Assembly (NCBI RefSeq): GCF_003173055.1
Contig: NZ_QGLF01000001.1
Coordinates: 937,085-1,001,084 of the forward strand
From: Zavarzinia compransoris
Lineage (GTDB): Bacteria; Pseudomonadota; Alphaproteobacteria; Zavarziniales; Zavarziniaceae
DNA: 64,000 nucleotides
Direction of reading: 5' to 3'
Under the pieces are notes generated by a model, which saw nothing but the letters and a program-made list of their open reading frames with translations, ran no database searches and was not told where the DNA came from. The number at the start of each line of letters is the position of its first letter. Within the stretch, counting starts at the first letter, position 1. The translations under genes and the position numbers were made by a program. Below, piece after piece: positions 31,539 to 40,000 of the stretch.

Positions 31539-32852
31539 TCAGGCGGCGGCTTCGGTTTCCTCGTCCGGATCCTTCTGAAGCTCGTCCAGGGAAACCTCGC
31601 GCTCGGTGGTCTGCGCCTGTTCGAGCAGGAGGTCGACGACCTTGTCCTCGTAGATCGGGGCGCGCAGCTGGGCCTGGGCCTGTTCGTTGCTGCGGAAGAA
31701 CTCGATCACCTGGCGTTCCTGGCCGGGCCAGCGGCGGGCCTCTTCCATGATCGCGCGGTTCACTTCCTCGGCCTTGACCTGGACATTGGCGCGGCGGCCC
31801 ACTTCGGCCAGCAGCAGGCCGAGACGGACGCGGCGGATCGCGATCTCGCGGAATTCGGCCTTCTTCTCGTCGGTCAGCTCCTCGCCTTCCGGCGTCTCGC
31901 TGAGCTGGCGGGCGATCTGCTGGATCTCGATCTCGACCAGGCTGTCCGGCACCGGGAAATCATGGCGCGCGGCCAGCGCGTCCAGCAGGTCGCGCTTCAG
32001 GCGCTGGCGGGTCAGCTGGCCGTGCTGGCGCTCGATCTGCTCGCGCAGCGCCGCCTTCAGGGCTTCGAGGTCGTCGAGGCCGAAGCCCTTGGCGAATTCG
32101 TCGTCGATGACGATCTCGGCCGAGACCTTGACTTCCTTGACCTCGACGTCGAACACGGCATCCTTGCCGGCCAGTTCCTTGGCGCCGTAATCCGCCGGGA
32201 AGGTGACGTTCACCTTCACGATGTCGCCGGCCTTGGAGCCGACCAGCTGGTCCTCGAAGCCGGGGATGAAGCGGCCCGAGCCGATTTCGAGGTCGACGCC
32301 GTCGGCCGAACCGCCCTCGAACACGTCACCGTCGACGCGGCCGACGAAATTGATGGTCAGGGCATCGCCGGCCTTGGCGACGCGGCCTTCCTCGGCGACG
32401 AAATTCTTCCGGTTGTCGGCAAAGCCCTTCAGCATGGTGTCGACTTCCTCGTCCGAGACGGGGGCGACCAGCTTTTCGAGGGCGATGTCCTTGACGTCGG
32501 CGGGTTCGATCTCGGGCAGGACTTCGAGCGAGAGCTTGAATTCCAGGTCTTCGCCCTTGCCGGCCTTGGTCACGTCCACCTTCGGCTCGGTCGCCGGGCG
32601 GAGGTTCTTCTCGGTCAGGGTCGACTGGATCGACTCGTTCACCTTCTGCTGCAGCACTTCGCCGAGCACGGCATCGCCATGGGTCTTGGCGACGAGGCTC
32701 ACCGGCACCTTGCCGGGACGGAAGCCCGGCATCCGGATCTTGGTCGAGAGGTCCTTGATCTTGACCTGGACTTCGGCGTCGATGGCGGCCGCACCGATGC
32801 TGATCAGGAATTCGCGCTTCAGGCCGTCGGCGGCGGTCTCGGTTACGTTCAT
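31539..32852 (-). CDS. tig: Trigger factor
   Basis: A 437-residue ribosome-bound chaperone with peptidyl-prolyl isomerase activity. The N-terminal ribosome-docking signature is MPGFRPGKVPVSLVAKTHGDAVLGEVL. The FKBP-like middle has AKAGDALTINFVGRVDGDVFEGGSADGVDLEIGSGRFIPGFEDQLVG. The C-terminal substrate arms are helical and acidic (DPDEETEAAA end). The start at 32852 (MNVTETAADGLKREF) is the family start; an in-frame extension upstream would run through the tRNA-Leu gene. Confidence 0.96.
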   Translation of the reverse strand: MNVTETAADGLKREFLISIGAAAIDAEVQVKIKDLSTKIRMPGFRPGKVPVSLVAKTHGDAVLGEVLQQKVNESIQSTLTEKNLRPATEPKVDVTKAGKGEDLEFKLSLEVLPEIEPADVKDIALEKLVAPVSDEEVDTMLKGFADNRKNFVAEEGRVAKAGDALTINFVGRVDGDVFEGGSADGVDLEIGSGRFIPGFEDQLVGSKAGDIVKVNVTFPADYGAKELAGKDAVFDVEVKEVKVSAEIVIDDEFAKGFGLDDLEALKAALREQIERQHGQLTRQRLKRDLLDALAARHDFPVPDSLVEIEIQQIARQLSETPEGEELTDEKKAEFREIAIRRVRLGLLLAEVGRRANVQVKAEEVNRAIMEEARRWPGQERQVIEFFRSNEQAQAQLRAPIYEDKVVDLLLEQAQTTEREVSLDELQKDPDEETEAAA

Positions 32853-32875
32853 CGCTCTTTCTTCCGGGATCTCTC

Positions 32876-32960
<85 letters not shown>

Positions 32961-33014
32961 ATGGATGAATGCCGCGCCAGCATGACCCGGCGCGGCCTGT
33001 GATGGATGCGGGAT

Positions 33015-34505
33015 TTAGCCCGCCTGCCCCATGCCAAGCAAGTGATTTTCGGTGTGTTGCAGCGCCAAAGGCAGCCGCTCCACCAGATCATCCGCGATCA
33101 TGCCCCGCCCTGCCCCCTGCGCCGCGAGGCCGTGCAGCCAGACGCCGGCCGCCGCCGCCTCGAAGGCCGGCATGCGCTGGGCCATCAGGCCGGCGACGAT
33201 GCCGGCCAGCACGTCGCCCGAACCGGCGGTCGCCAGGGTGGGCGGGGCATTGCCGTTGATCGCCACCCGCCCGTCCGGGGCGGCGATGCAACTGTCCGCG
33301 CCCTTCAGCACGACGACCGCGCCGCTGTCCCGCGCCGCCGCCGCCGCCCGGGCTGCGCGCGACGGCAGGTCGGCCAGGGCCGGAAAGACGCGGGCGAATT
33401 CGCCGTCATGGGGGGTGAGCACCAGGGGGCCGCGGCGCGCCGCGAAGATCTCCCCCGCCCGGCCCTTCATCACCGTCAGGGCATCGGCATCGAGCACGGC
33501 CGCAGCGCCCGAGGAGACCGCGGCCAGGGCCGCCGCGAAGGTCGCCTCGTCCAGCCCCGCCGCGGGCCCGACCACCACCGCATTGCGGCGCCCGTCTTCG
33601 AGAAAGCGGGCGAAATCGGCCGGGCCTTCGAGGGCGGCGACCATGCAGGCGGTCTGATGGGCGGCGACGACCAGGGCCGCCTCGGGCCCGGCGACGGTGG
33701 TGACGAGGCCGCTGCCGCAGCGCAGCGCCGCCCGCGCCGCCAGCCGCGCGGCGCCGGTGTTCAGCGGTCCGCCCGCCAGGACCACCGTATGGCCGCGGTC
33801 GTATTTATGGCCGTCGGTCCGCAGCAGGGGAAACGCCCCGCCCCAGAGATCCGGCCCGTTCAGGGCGTGGCGCGGCCCGATCGCGTCCAAGCACCCCGCG
33901 TCGATGCCGATATCGGCGACGACGAGGCGGCCGCAGCGCGCCCGCCCGGGATAGAGCCAATGGCCCGGCTTCGCCCGGAAGAAGGTCACGGTCAGGTCGG
34001 CGGTGAAGGCGATGCCGAGTTCGGCCCCGGTCTCGCCGCTGATGCCGCTGGGCAGGTCGACGGCGACCACCGCCTGCCCGGGCCGGACGGCCCGGATCAT
34101 CCCGACGACCGCACCGTCGATGGCCCGGGCGAGGCCGGCGCCGAAGACCGCGTCGACGATCAGGCCCGCGCCGTCGAGAACCTCCGGGGTGAAGGCCTGG
34201 ACCGGCCCCGTCCAGCGCCGGGCCATGGCCGCGGCATCGCCCGTCAATCGCTCCGCCGGCGCCAGGCTGGCCAGGCGGACGTCGAAGCCGGCGTCGCGCA
34301 GCAGGCGGGCCACCACCCAGCCGTCGCCGCCGTTGTTGCCCGGCCCGCATAGCACGGCGACCGTCTGCGGCCGATAGCGGGCGACGATGGCATGAAAGAC
34401 GGCACGGCCGGCATTCTCCATCAGCACGGTGCCGGGGGTGCCGGCGGCGATGGTCAGGCGGTCCGCCTCGGCCATTTCGGCCGGGGTCAGCAGGGCGGCG
34501 CTCAT
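33015..34505 (-). CDS. nnr: Bifunctional NAD(P)H-hydrate epimerase / dehydratase
   Basis: A 496-residue metabolite-repair enzyme that restores NADHX and NADPHX. The N-terminal epimerase domain has LMENAGRAVFHAI and LCGPGNNGGDGWVVARLLRDAG with VDLPSGISGETG. The C-terminal ADP-dependent dehydratase domain has HKYDRGHTVVLAGG, LTPHDGEFARVFP and the nucleotide motif ATAGSGDVLAGIVAGLMAQ. The ATG at 34505 overlaps the phosphatase gene by 4 bp (ATGA). The frame is open further upstream, but that part is a shadow of its neighbours. Two domains in one polypeptide is the common bacterial form. Confidence 0.93.
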   Translation of the reverse strand: MSAALLTPAEMAEADRLTIAAGTPGTVLMENAGRAVFHAIVARYRPQTVAVLCGPGNNGGDGWVVARLLRDAGFDVRLASLAPAERLTGDAAAMARRWTGPVQAFTPEVLDGAGLIVDAVFGAGLARAIDGAVVGMIRAVRPGQAVVAVDLPSGISGETGAELGIAFTADLTVTFFRAKPGHWLYPGRARCGRLVVADIGIDAGCLDAIGPRHALNGPDLWGGAFPLLRTDGHKYDRGHTVVLAGGPLNTGAARLAARAALRCGSGLVTTVAGPEAALVVAAHQTACMVAALEGPADFARFLEDGRRNAVVVGPAAGLDEATFAAALAAVSSGAAAVLDADALTVMKGRAGEIFAARRGPLVLTPHDGEFARVFPALADLPSRAARAAAAARDSGAVVVLKGADSCIAAPDGRVAINGNAPPTLATAGSGDVLAGIVAGLMAQRMPAFEAAAAGVWLHGLAAQGAGRGMIADDLVERLPLALQHTENHLLGMGQAG

Positions 34506-35056
34506 CCGATCACCGTGCGGGCCTGGGCGCCCGTTTCCACCAGCCGCAGGTGCCCGCCGTCCAGCGCGAAGCGGTTGATGGAACAATGGTCGGGCATGGT
34601 CGGCGTCACCAGATCGCTGTCGGTGACAAGGCCGATCAGGGCATTGATGACCACGAAATGGGTGACGAAGACGCCGGGCGCCGTCACCGCCGCGAAATAG
34701 TCGTGAAGGCCGCGGCGCCAGGCCCGCAGGTGGTTCGGCTGGTCCGACCAGCGGCCCTGGAGGAAGGGGCGCAGCCAGGCGCCGCGCTCGGCCAGCGACA
34801 GGCCTCGGGTCGGCACTTCGGCGATCCGGGGCTCGACCTCGGCGGCGATGCCCCAGGCGGCTTCGAGCGCCGCCGCGGTCAGGCGGGCGCGGCGCAAGGG
34901 GCTGACGACCAGGCGGCGCCCGTCGCTGGGGCCGATCAGCCCGGCCATGGCGCGGGCCTGCTCCTCGCCCACGGGATCGAGGCCGGGATCGGCATCGGCA
35001 CCGAAGCCGGCGTTCTGCCGGCCGTGCCGGACCAGGGTGATGGCGATGGCGGACAC
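34502..35056 (-). CDS. Histidine phosphatase family protein
   Basis: A 184-residue member of the phosphoglycerate-mutase-like superfamily. The catalytic RHG motif is in ITLVRHGRQN, and the second conserved histidine is in GVFVTHFVVINALIG. GEEQARAMAGLI and VSPLRRARLTAAAL fit the core fold. The substrate is not predictable. A GTG start at 35056 is preferred: it lies 2 bp after the stop of the upstream small gene and has GGGGGA 6 bases before it. It overlaps nnr by 4 bp, so the four genes from the transporter to nnr look like one operon. Confidence 0.85.
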   Translation of the reverse strand: MSAIAITLVRHGRQNAGFGADADPGLDPVGEEQARAMAGLIGPSDGRRLVVSPLRRARLTAAALEAAWGIAAEVEPRIAEVPTRGLSLAERGAWLRPFLQGRWSDQPNHLRAWRRGLHDYFAAVTAPGVFVTHFVVINALIGLVTDSDLVTPTMPDHCSINRFALDGGHLRLVETGAQARTVIG

Positions 35057-35058
35057 GT

Positions 35059-35388
35059 CTATCCCCCTTTCGCCCCGCTCTCGGGGACACCATAGGCGAG
35101 ACACAGGTCATCCCAGGACGCAAGGTCGACGATGGCGACGAGGCCGATCGAGCCCCGCCCGCGCCGGTTTGCGGTGTCGCGGTCGACGCGCATCTGGGCG
35201 ATGACATGGGCGGCGCAGGCCTTCCGCCCCTCCGCCTCGGAAAAGCGGGCGGCACCCGGCAGGCGCCGGGCCTTGCCGTCGCGCCCGACCACCAGGGTCT
35301 CGAAGGTCCATTCCGCGCCCTGCGCCACCACCTTGCGCAGCGGCGGCGAATAGAACACCAGGGGAAAAGCCAGGGAAGCGCCGCTCAT
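35059..35388 (-). CDS. Hypothetical protein
   Basis: A 109-residue soluble protein with no signal peptide. It starts MSGASLAFPLVFYSPPLRKV and contains WTFETLVVGRDGKARRLPGAARFSEAEGRKACAAHVIAQMRVDRD and GSIGLVAIVDLASWDDLCLAYG. No family is recognised. It lies 3 bp after the transporter gene and 2 bp before the phosphatase GTG, a spacing that strongly implies co-translation and so a real gene. Confidence 0.7.
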   Translation of the reverse strand: MSGASLAFPLVFYSPPLRKVVAQGAEWTFETLVVGRDGKARRLPGAARFSEAEGRKACAAHVIAQMRVDRDTANRRGRGSIGLVAIVDLASWDDLCLAYGVPESGAKGG

Positions 35389-35391
35389 GGC

Positions 35392-36405
35392 TCAGAAAAT
35401 GTTGAGACGGCGGAGGCCGAAGAAGGCGGCAAGGCCGACCACCGCCATGCCCAGCATGGTCCACCAGAAGGCATGGACATTCACGAGGCCGGGCAGGCCA
35501 GCGACATTCATCCCGAAAATGCCGGTGACCAGGGTCATCGGCAGGAACACCGCGGTCAGCACCGAGAGAATCAGCAGGTTGCGGTTGGCGAGTTCGGCCT
35601 GCTGGGCGGCCATTTCTTCGTAAAGCAGCTTGGCCCGTTCCTGGGCCGAGACGAGATCGTCGACCACCGCCCCCAATTGCTCGATCGCCTCGCGGAGATC
35701 GACGCCGTCCTCCTCGCTGAAGAAGACCGGCGGCCGGGCGCAGACCTGGAACACCGCCCTGCGCTTCAGGGCGAGGTGGCGGTGCAGGCGGACGGCGAAG
35801 CGGCGCACCGCGCCCAGGTCTTCCCGGGCGCTGGAGCGCCGCCCTTCGAGCAGGCGGTCCTCGATCTCGTCGAGGGAGACGATGAGTTCGACCACGGCCA
35901 TTTCGACCGTCTCGGCCAGATTGGCCAGCATGGTCGCGATCAGGTCGGCGGGCCCGCGCAGCCGGTGGCCGTCGTAGAGGGCGCGGCGCAGCTTGTCCAT
36001 GGTCCGCGATGGATGGCGGCGGGCACTGACCACGAGACGCCCGGAGCCGAAGATCCTGACCGTCGAAATCTCGGTCAGGTCCGGATCTATGTCATAGAGC
36101 ATGTCGGTGAAGACGCCGAAGATCGTGCCCTGGTACTGCTCCAGCCGGGTGCGGACGTCGCTGGCGCCCAATTCGTGGCGCAGGTCTTCGGGAATCGTCG
36201 GCGCGAGCGCGATCCATTCCCGCGCCCGGCGCACGGACAGGTCGAGATGCAGCCAGACGAAGCCCGCCTCGTCCGCCATGGCGTGGTCGACCGCGTCCCA
36301 GCCGACCAGCCGGCGGCCCAGGCCGTCGACGATATGAAATGCGAAGACGATACCGTCCCGCCGTTCCGGCAGTTCGACCAGGGGATTGCGGGCAAGCTCG
36401 ACCAT
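35392..36405 (-). CDS. zntB: CorA/ZntB-family metal ion transporter
   Basis: A 337-residue protein with a large cytoplasmic domain and two C-terminal spans. The last loop carries GMNVAGLPGLVNVHAFWW, where CorA has GMN and the ZntB branch has G(I/M)NxxGxPG. The N-terminal funnel region includes HLDLSVRRAREWIALAPTIPEDLRHEL. The ATG at 36405 is preferred over one 22 codons upstream because it has GGAGGG 9 bases before it. By similarity it is a zinc or other divalent cation transporter; the direction and ion are inferred. It heads the four-gene group ending with nnr. Confidence 0.85.
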   Translation of the reverse strand: MVELARNPLVELPERRDGIVFAFHIVDGLGRRLVGWDAVDHAMADEAGFVWLHLDLSVRRAREWIALAPTIPEDLRHELGASDVRTRLEQYQGTIFGVFTDMLYDIDPDLTEISTVRIFGSGRLVVSARRHPSRTMDKLRRALYDGHRLRGPADLIATMLANLAETVEMAVVELIVSLDEIEDRLLEGRRSSAREDLGAVRRFAVRLHRHLALKRRAVFQVCARPPVFFSEEDGVDLREAIEQLGAVVDDLVSAQERAKLLYEEMAAQQAELANRNLLILSVLTAVFLPMTLVTGIFGMNVAGLPGLVNVHAFWWTMLGMAVVGLAAFFGLRRLNIF

Positions 36406-36545
36406 CGCACGAAACCCTCCGGGAAACGGCGCCTCACCGACCTCGGCCGTCCCGCCCTGCCCCAGTCTCACAATCGTCGACGGCGGTCAACTGCCCGCAG
36501 GCCCGCATTTGTGCAAAAGCGAAGGGAAACCGGCCCGGAAACGCG

Positions 36546-36571
36546 AAGGCCATCCGCAAGGGATGGCCTTC
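36546..36571 (-). terminator. Hairpin after tRNA-His
   Basis: Leftward, AAGGCCATC and GATGGCCTT form a 9-bp stem 9 bp after the tRNA CCA end. The following CGCGTTTCC is only weakly T-rich, so termination may be incomplete. Confidence 0.5.
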
Positions 36572-36579
36572 AAGATAAA

Positions 36580-36656
36580 TGGGGCGAGTGACGGGTCTCG
36601 AACCCGCGACCTCCAGAGCCACAATCTGGCGCTCTAACCAACTGAGCTACACCCGC
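36580..36656 (-). tRNA. tRNA-His (GTG)
   Basis: A 77-nt cloverleaf starting GCGGGTGTAGCTCAGTTGG, with anticodon loop TTGTGGC (anticodon GTG), T-arm GGGTTCGAGACCC and encoded CCA. The histidine identity features are present: discriminator base C and a template-encoded G just before the 5' end (36657). The left-hand repeat of the TIR island lies 27 bp upstream of it. Confidence 0.96.
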
Positions 36657-36683
36657 CGCAGAGGCCGTGCGTATACGCCGCCC

Positions 36684-36710
36684 GGCCGTTCGCGTCAAGC
36701 CGCTGTCTTC
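36684..36710. repeat. Left 27-bp direct repeat of the TIR island
   Basis: This 27-mer (GGCCGTTCGCGTCAAGCCGC, then TGTCTTC) recurs at 42510-42536 with a single difference (A for G at the 15th base). The similarity extends outward by six more bases (GCCGCC) after a small gap. It equals the last codons of the aminotransferase gene on the other side of the island. It is not part of the tRNA-His gene. The layout resembles the duplicated core left by an integrating element. Confidence 0.8.
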
Positions 36711-36732
36711 GGACGCGACGGAATCGCGTCCG
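36710..36732. repeat. Palindrome at the inner edge of the left repeat
   Basis: CGGACGCGA and TCGCGTCCG form perfect 9-bp arms around CGGAA and start at the last base of the direct repeat. No matching palindrome is seen inside the right copy. It could be an arm site for a recombinase or a hairpin of the element end. Confidence 0.5.
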
Positions 36733-36836
36733 AGGCCGGATTGCCGATGGCGCAGTGAATTCAATGGTACTTATCCGCCCGCCCGATGCTATCCTTGATG
36801 GTAATGGTCGATCGGTATGTAGGCGGAGCGTGCGGA

Positions 36837-37047
36837 ATGGCGACAGGGCCTAAAATGCCCCCCTCTCACCACCAAGGTGTTCGTCAGCTACCGCCACCGG
36901 GAAATGGCGTGGAGCGCTTGGGGGCACAAAGCGCTGGAAGGCGATCCCGGTTATCCGGGGGGCCCGCTCGGGCCACACGTGTCGTCACAAAAATTGCAAC
37001 AAATCCGTGTCTACTACCCTGATCGGAAGCAGGAAAGACAGTTGTGA
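36837..37047 (+). pseudogene. Frameshifted fragment of a TIR-like gene
   Basis: An ATG at 36837 (after GGAG) opens MATGPKMP and then hits a run of six C. Removing one C restores the frame to give MATGPKMPPLTTKVFVSYRH, followed by REMAWSAW. The KVFVSYRH string is the typical first strand of a bacterial TIR domain, but only about 69 codons follow and the rest of the domain is not recognisable. Without the frameshift, the same frame could start at a GTG at 36877 (56 codons). Its stop overlaps the GTG of the big TIR-STAND gene (GTGA), so its translation may still couple to that gene. It may be a decayed gene, a truncated one, or a C-tract switch. Confidence 0.45.
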
Positions 37048-40000
37048 GCGTGATCTTCATCAGTCACTCCAGCGAGGACAATGCACGCGCGGTCTATATG
37101 CGCGATTGGCTGAGAGCGAACGGCTGGGACCAGATTTTTCTCGATCTCGATCCGGAGAGAGGTATCTCGGCTGGCCAGCGCTGGCATGATGAATTGACGC
37201 GAGCGGGCGCGTCCTGCACTGCTGTCATTCTATTAATTTCGCCGAACTGGCTGAGTTCAAGTTGGTGCGTGACAGAATTTCGTGTCGCAGATTTTCTTGG
37301 AAAAAACATATTCCCGGTAATAATAACCCCTTATCAAGAAAACAAGATCACAGAATCATTCAATAAATATCAGATTGCCGATATTTCCACGCCGGAAATG
37401 GAGGCCAAAGGCTTAGAAACACTGAAGATCGGGATGAAGCGCGCGGGCGTACATCCGGAGAGCTTCAACTGGCCACCGCAGAATGAGCCGCTGCGACCGG
37501 TCTATCGCGGCTTGCATGCGCTCGATGTGCAGGACGCCGCGATCTTCTTCGGCCGTGAAGCCGAGATCGCGCTTGGTCTCGATGAATTGCGCAAGATGCG
37601 GAACACGCCGGCCAAGCGGATGCTGAGCATCCTCGGGGCCTCGGGGGCGGGCAAGTCGTCGTTCCTGCGGGCCGGCCTCGTCGCCCGGCTGGCGCGCGAC
37701 GAAACGAATTTCCTCGTCGCCCCGGTCGTTCGTCCTGAGCGCGCGGCCGTGTCGGGAGCGTATGGCCTCGCTGCCAGCATTTCCCGCCTTGCGGGGCGGA
37801 AGACGACCCTCGCAGGAGGGGGGCGAGAACTGGCCGACATTATTTCGGCAGTTCGCAACCGCGCTGCTGAACGCATTCACGCATTCGCGGCTGCCGGCAA
37901 TGAAACCTACAATCAGAAACGATTGACGGTGGTTATCCCGATCGATCAGGCGGAGGAATTATTTACCGGAGACAATAAGGAACAGGCTGCCTTTTGTGAA
38001 ATGCTGGAAGCCGCCGTACTTGAAGACCAGGACATCCTGGTCCTCAGCACTGTGCGAACCGACTCTTACGAGGCGGTGCAGAATGGGCTCATGCGCGATT
38101 CGCAGACGGCCTTCACTTTGCCACGGATTGCGCCCGGCATGCTTCACGTCGTCGTCGAAGGCCCCGCGCGTTTGGCGAAACCGCCGCTGAAGGTCGAGCC
38201 TGCCCTCATACAGCGCCTTCTGGAAGAGTTCGATGCCGCGGACGCCTTGCCGCTCGTCGCGTTCACATTGGAGCGTCTGCTGCGCCTGCATGGATCAGGC
38301 GGGGTGCTGACCCTTGCGGACTATGAGTATCTGGGCGGCCTTCAGGGATCCATGGAAGCGGCGATTGAAGAAGCTCTGGCCAAAGCCAGGGCCATCCCTG
38401 AATTGCCGAAATCGCGCATCGAACTGGAAGCTCTGCTGCGGCGGGCCTTTATTCCCTGGCTCGCAGGGATCAATCCGGAAACCCGCTCGCCCCGCCGGCG
38501 GGTCGCTGTGTTCGCAAGCCTGCCGGACGAAACGAAGCCGCTGGTCCGCCTGCTGGTCGATCAGCGCCTTCTTTACTCCGATAACCGCGGTCGCAATCCG
38601 CTCGAAGGCACCGTCGAACCCGCTCATGAAGCGCTGCTGCGACAATGGTTTTTGCTTCAACGCTGGCTTGATGAAGAACAGACCGCTTTGGCGGCACTGG
38701 AAAGCGTAAGGCGCGCAACACAGGATTGGCTGGACAACGGCGCCGCCGAAGCGGGCGTCGAATGGCTGCAGCATCGCGGACTGCGGCTGCTGGCGGCCGA
38801 AGAGGTGATGACGCGGCCCGATTTCTCCGCTGTTGCCGGGGCTCAGGCGGCGCGTTATGTGGCGATCTGCCGCCAAGCCGAGAATGAGGAGACCGCGCGC
38901 GAAGCCTCACGCCTCGAGGAAATACGCCAGCAGATCGAGCACAACAGACGCCTGCAGCGGCGCGGGTTTGCCCTGTTGATGGCCATGCTTGCCGTGCTGA
39001 TGCTCGGCATTTTCGGGGTCCTGAGCACGACCCAGGGGCTCAACCAGCGGCGTTCCGACACATTGGCCGCGCTCGCCCGGAATGCCCTCAATGACGGCCA
39101 TGCGGACCGGGCGGCAAGGTATGCGCTTGCCAGTATAAATGGTCACGATTCTCCGATCATCGGCTTCGACGCCTCGGCCGCGGAAGACATCCTTCGGTTA
39201 CAACAGATGACCTCCGGTGCTCTCGCCGCCCTGCATCACCGGGACCAAGTCCGTTCCACCTATCTGACATCCGACAGTTCGATGATTCTTACCGCATCTT
39301 ACGATCGCACGGTCGCCCTGTGGGACGCCCGCACGGGTGTAATGATGCGGCAGTTCGAGGGGCACACCGATAAGGTTGAGCAGGCCGTCTTCTCGCATGA
39401 CGAGAAACTCGTAGCGTCAGTCTCGTTCGATGGCACGGCGCGTATCTGGCGCACCGATGGTGACGGGACGGCGCTTCATGTGCTGGACCACAATGAGGGC
39501 AGGCCTCGTCCCCTGCAGATTTTCCAGGCCACGTTCTCGCCCGATGGAGCATTGCTCGCGACCGGAACCGGTGATGGGAAAGTATGGGTTTGGGACGTCG
39601 CGAACGGAAAACTCGTATTTCGCTACGAAAATCATAGTCGGCGCATTTCCCAACTGTCGTTCAGGCGGGATGGCGCAAGCATTATTTCAGCTTCGGACGA
39701 CGGTGAGGTCCATATCTGGGAACCGCGCAGTGGCGCTATGCTGATGCCTATTCCCCGTCCGCAGGAAGCGAACCGCGGCAACACGGTCTTTGCCGTCAGC
39801 GACGACGAGGAGATCCTCGCAGTCGGCTATCAAAATGGTTACATCAGTCTACTGAATCTGAAAACCGGCACCTTTGCCAATTTCCTCAAGCTGCCCGACG
39901 AATACATGCGTCAGCTGATTTTCGCCCCGAACGGGCGGCGGCTGCTGGTCGCGTCCGGCAAGGCGGTTCGTATGCTGGACGCCGAAACACGGCGGATCAT

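Noticed and set aside
36580..36656. tRNA-His as the attachment site of the TIR island
   Set aside because: The direct repeat does not include any part of the tRNA; the duplicated sequence belongs to the aminotransferase 3' end.
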